Positions 63,618-64,000 of a DNA stretch of 64,000 bases are shown one piece after another. A program made the position numbers and the translations under genes. Origin of the DNA: Bacteroidota bacterium (GTDB taxonomy: Bacteria > Bacteroidota > Bacteroidia > Chitinophagales > Chitinophagaceae); contig JAFDXG010000040.1 of assembly GCA_018268105.1 (NCBI GenBank), forward strand, positions 1 to 64,000. Reading direction: 5' to 3'. Position 1 is the stretch's first letter. The number at the start of each line of letters is the position of its first letter. The notes under the pieces were generated by a model. That model worked only from the letters and a program-made list of their open reading frames with translations, ran no database searches and was not told the DNA's origin.

Positions 63618-64000
63618 TTATTTTCGTCTGATGAGTTCGTAATGTAATGGTGAAGCAACTATCTGTTGATCCTTATCCAGCATCAGCAAACTATCTTCTG
63701 ACTTTTTAAGGAAATATCGTGAATCATCAGGTTCATCGTAATTTAAAAAATAAACTACGGCATCGGGTGAGCCTTTAATACCACGAAGAATATCCCACTT
63801 ACCGGTACTGCTGAATGATGTATCGCCTGTTTGGTTTCCGAGATAGGTTTCATTCAATGTGTAGCTGTTGTTTTCCGAATTGGCTGCATCCTGGTATAGT
63901 GTCAATTCCATTTTTATACCTTCGCAATCCGCACATGGCAACACCCCTTCAAATGTACCGATTAAAACAGTTTTCACAGAATCCAGCTCCCTGCCGCCTT
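63618..64000 (-). CDS. NlpE-like protein, C-terminal part, cut by right edge
   Basis: The minus-strand frame is open at base 64000, so its true start is outside the window; the GTG at 63977 is internal. The visible residues show the NlpE N-terminal domain signature VLPCADCEGIKMELTLY, then SFSSTGKWDILRG and a final HYELIRRK. NlpE/CopZ-type proteins are lipoproteins linked to copper response and envelope stress. The missing upstream part should contain the signal and lipobox. It converges with the beta-CASP gene, with only 11 nt between the stops. Confidence 0.8.
   Translation of the reverse strand, partial: GGRELDSVKTVLIGTFEGVLPCADCEGIKMELTLYQDAANSENNSYTLNETYLGNQTGDTSFSSTGKWDILRGIKGSPDAVVYFLNYDEPDDSRYFLKKSEDSLLMLDKDQQIVASPLHYELIRRK

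Overview
The window reads as a chromosomal segment of a Bacteroidota bacterium, most likely of the Chitinophagaceae type. It is moderately AT-rich. Several genes are preceded by the Bacteroidota -7 promoter motif TAnnTTTG. It carries type IX secretion parts (a PKD-repeat protein with a gliding-type C-terminal domain, PorP/SprF, small CTD proteins), a TonB-dependent receptor with a CarboxypepD_reg domain, and a type II-C-like cas1/cas2 pair. I saw no tRNA or rRNA gene.

Layout. 0-2.2 kb: the end of a CRISPR-Cas locus (cas1 cut by the left edge, then cas2), invaded by short REP-like palindromes. With them are a RAYT-type transposase, a 230-bp tandem duplication carrying a truncated copy of its 3' end, and one solitary 47-nt CRISPR-repeat-like element, but no array. 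2.4-7.5 kb: malic enzyme, an unrecognised protein with kinase-like motifs, and MlaE/MlaF-type transporter genes. 8-12.5 kb (minus): fabI, recN, a coiled-coil zinc-ribbon protein and a Nif3 family protein. 12.6-26.5 kb (plus): DUF695/RraB-like protein, M32 carboxypeptidase, lipoprotein, the giant PKD adhesin with its PorP/SprF partner, a minimal T9SS-CTD protein, a small membrane-protein gene broken by one stop codon, secA, deoC and a SPOR protein. 26.5-40.8 kb: an unbroken run of minus-strand genes, including an envelope-stress trio (YtxH, holin-like, hypothetical), a sugar-dehydrogenase/cytochrome lipoprotein, a YdcF/GNAT/FMN-reductase cluster, a histone-H1-like protein, a peroxiredoxin, a histidine kinase-rsmE-dinB operon and dnaB.

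The dnaB-pheT intergenic region (40.8-41.26 kb) holds three 21-bp direct repeats with DnaA-box-like cores plus several palindromes, and is a candidate replication origin or DnaA-controlled site. 41.3-44.7 kb: pheT, a ZapB-like coiled coil and zapA. 44.9-52 kb: a TonB receptor/beta-helix lipoprotein pair diverges from a PhoU-like/Pit phosphate-uptake pair. Two copies of GTTAA-N7-TTAAC with 11-bp half-site spacing lie between them and look like a shared phosphate-response operator. 51.3-56 kb: rmlA, galE, a transketolase C-terminal subunit, then an ECF sigma / membrane anti-sigma-like / periplasmic Spy-like cluster. 56-64 kb: batD, a xylulokinase-type kinase, a CarboxypepD_reg protein, an odd GH13 enzyme, a beta-CASP ribonuclease and an NlpE-like protein cut by the right edge.

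Most of the window is ordinary core genome. The points most worth a second look are the REP/RAYT-invaded CRISPR locus, the iteron-like region between dnaB and pheT, the divergent phosphate-type operators, the kinase-like protein next to mlaEF, and the stand-alone T9SS sorting-domain proteins.
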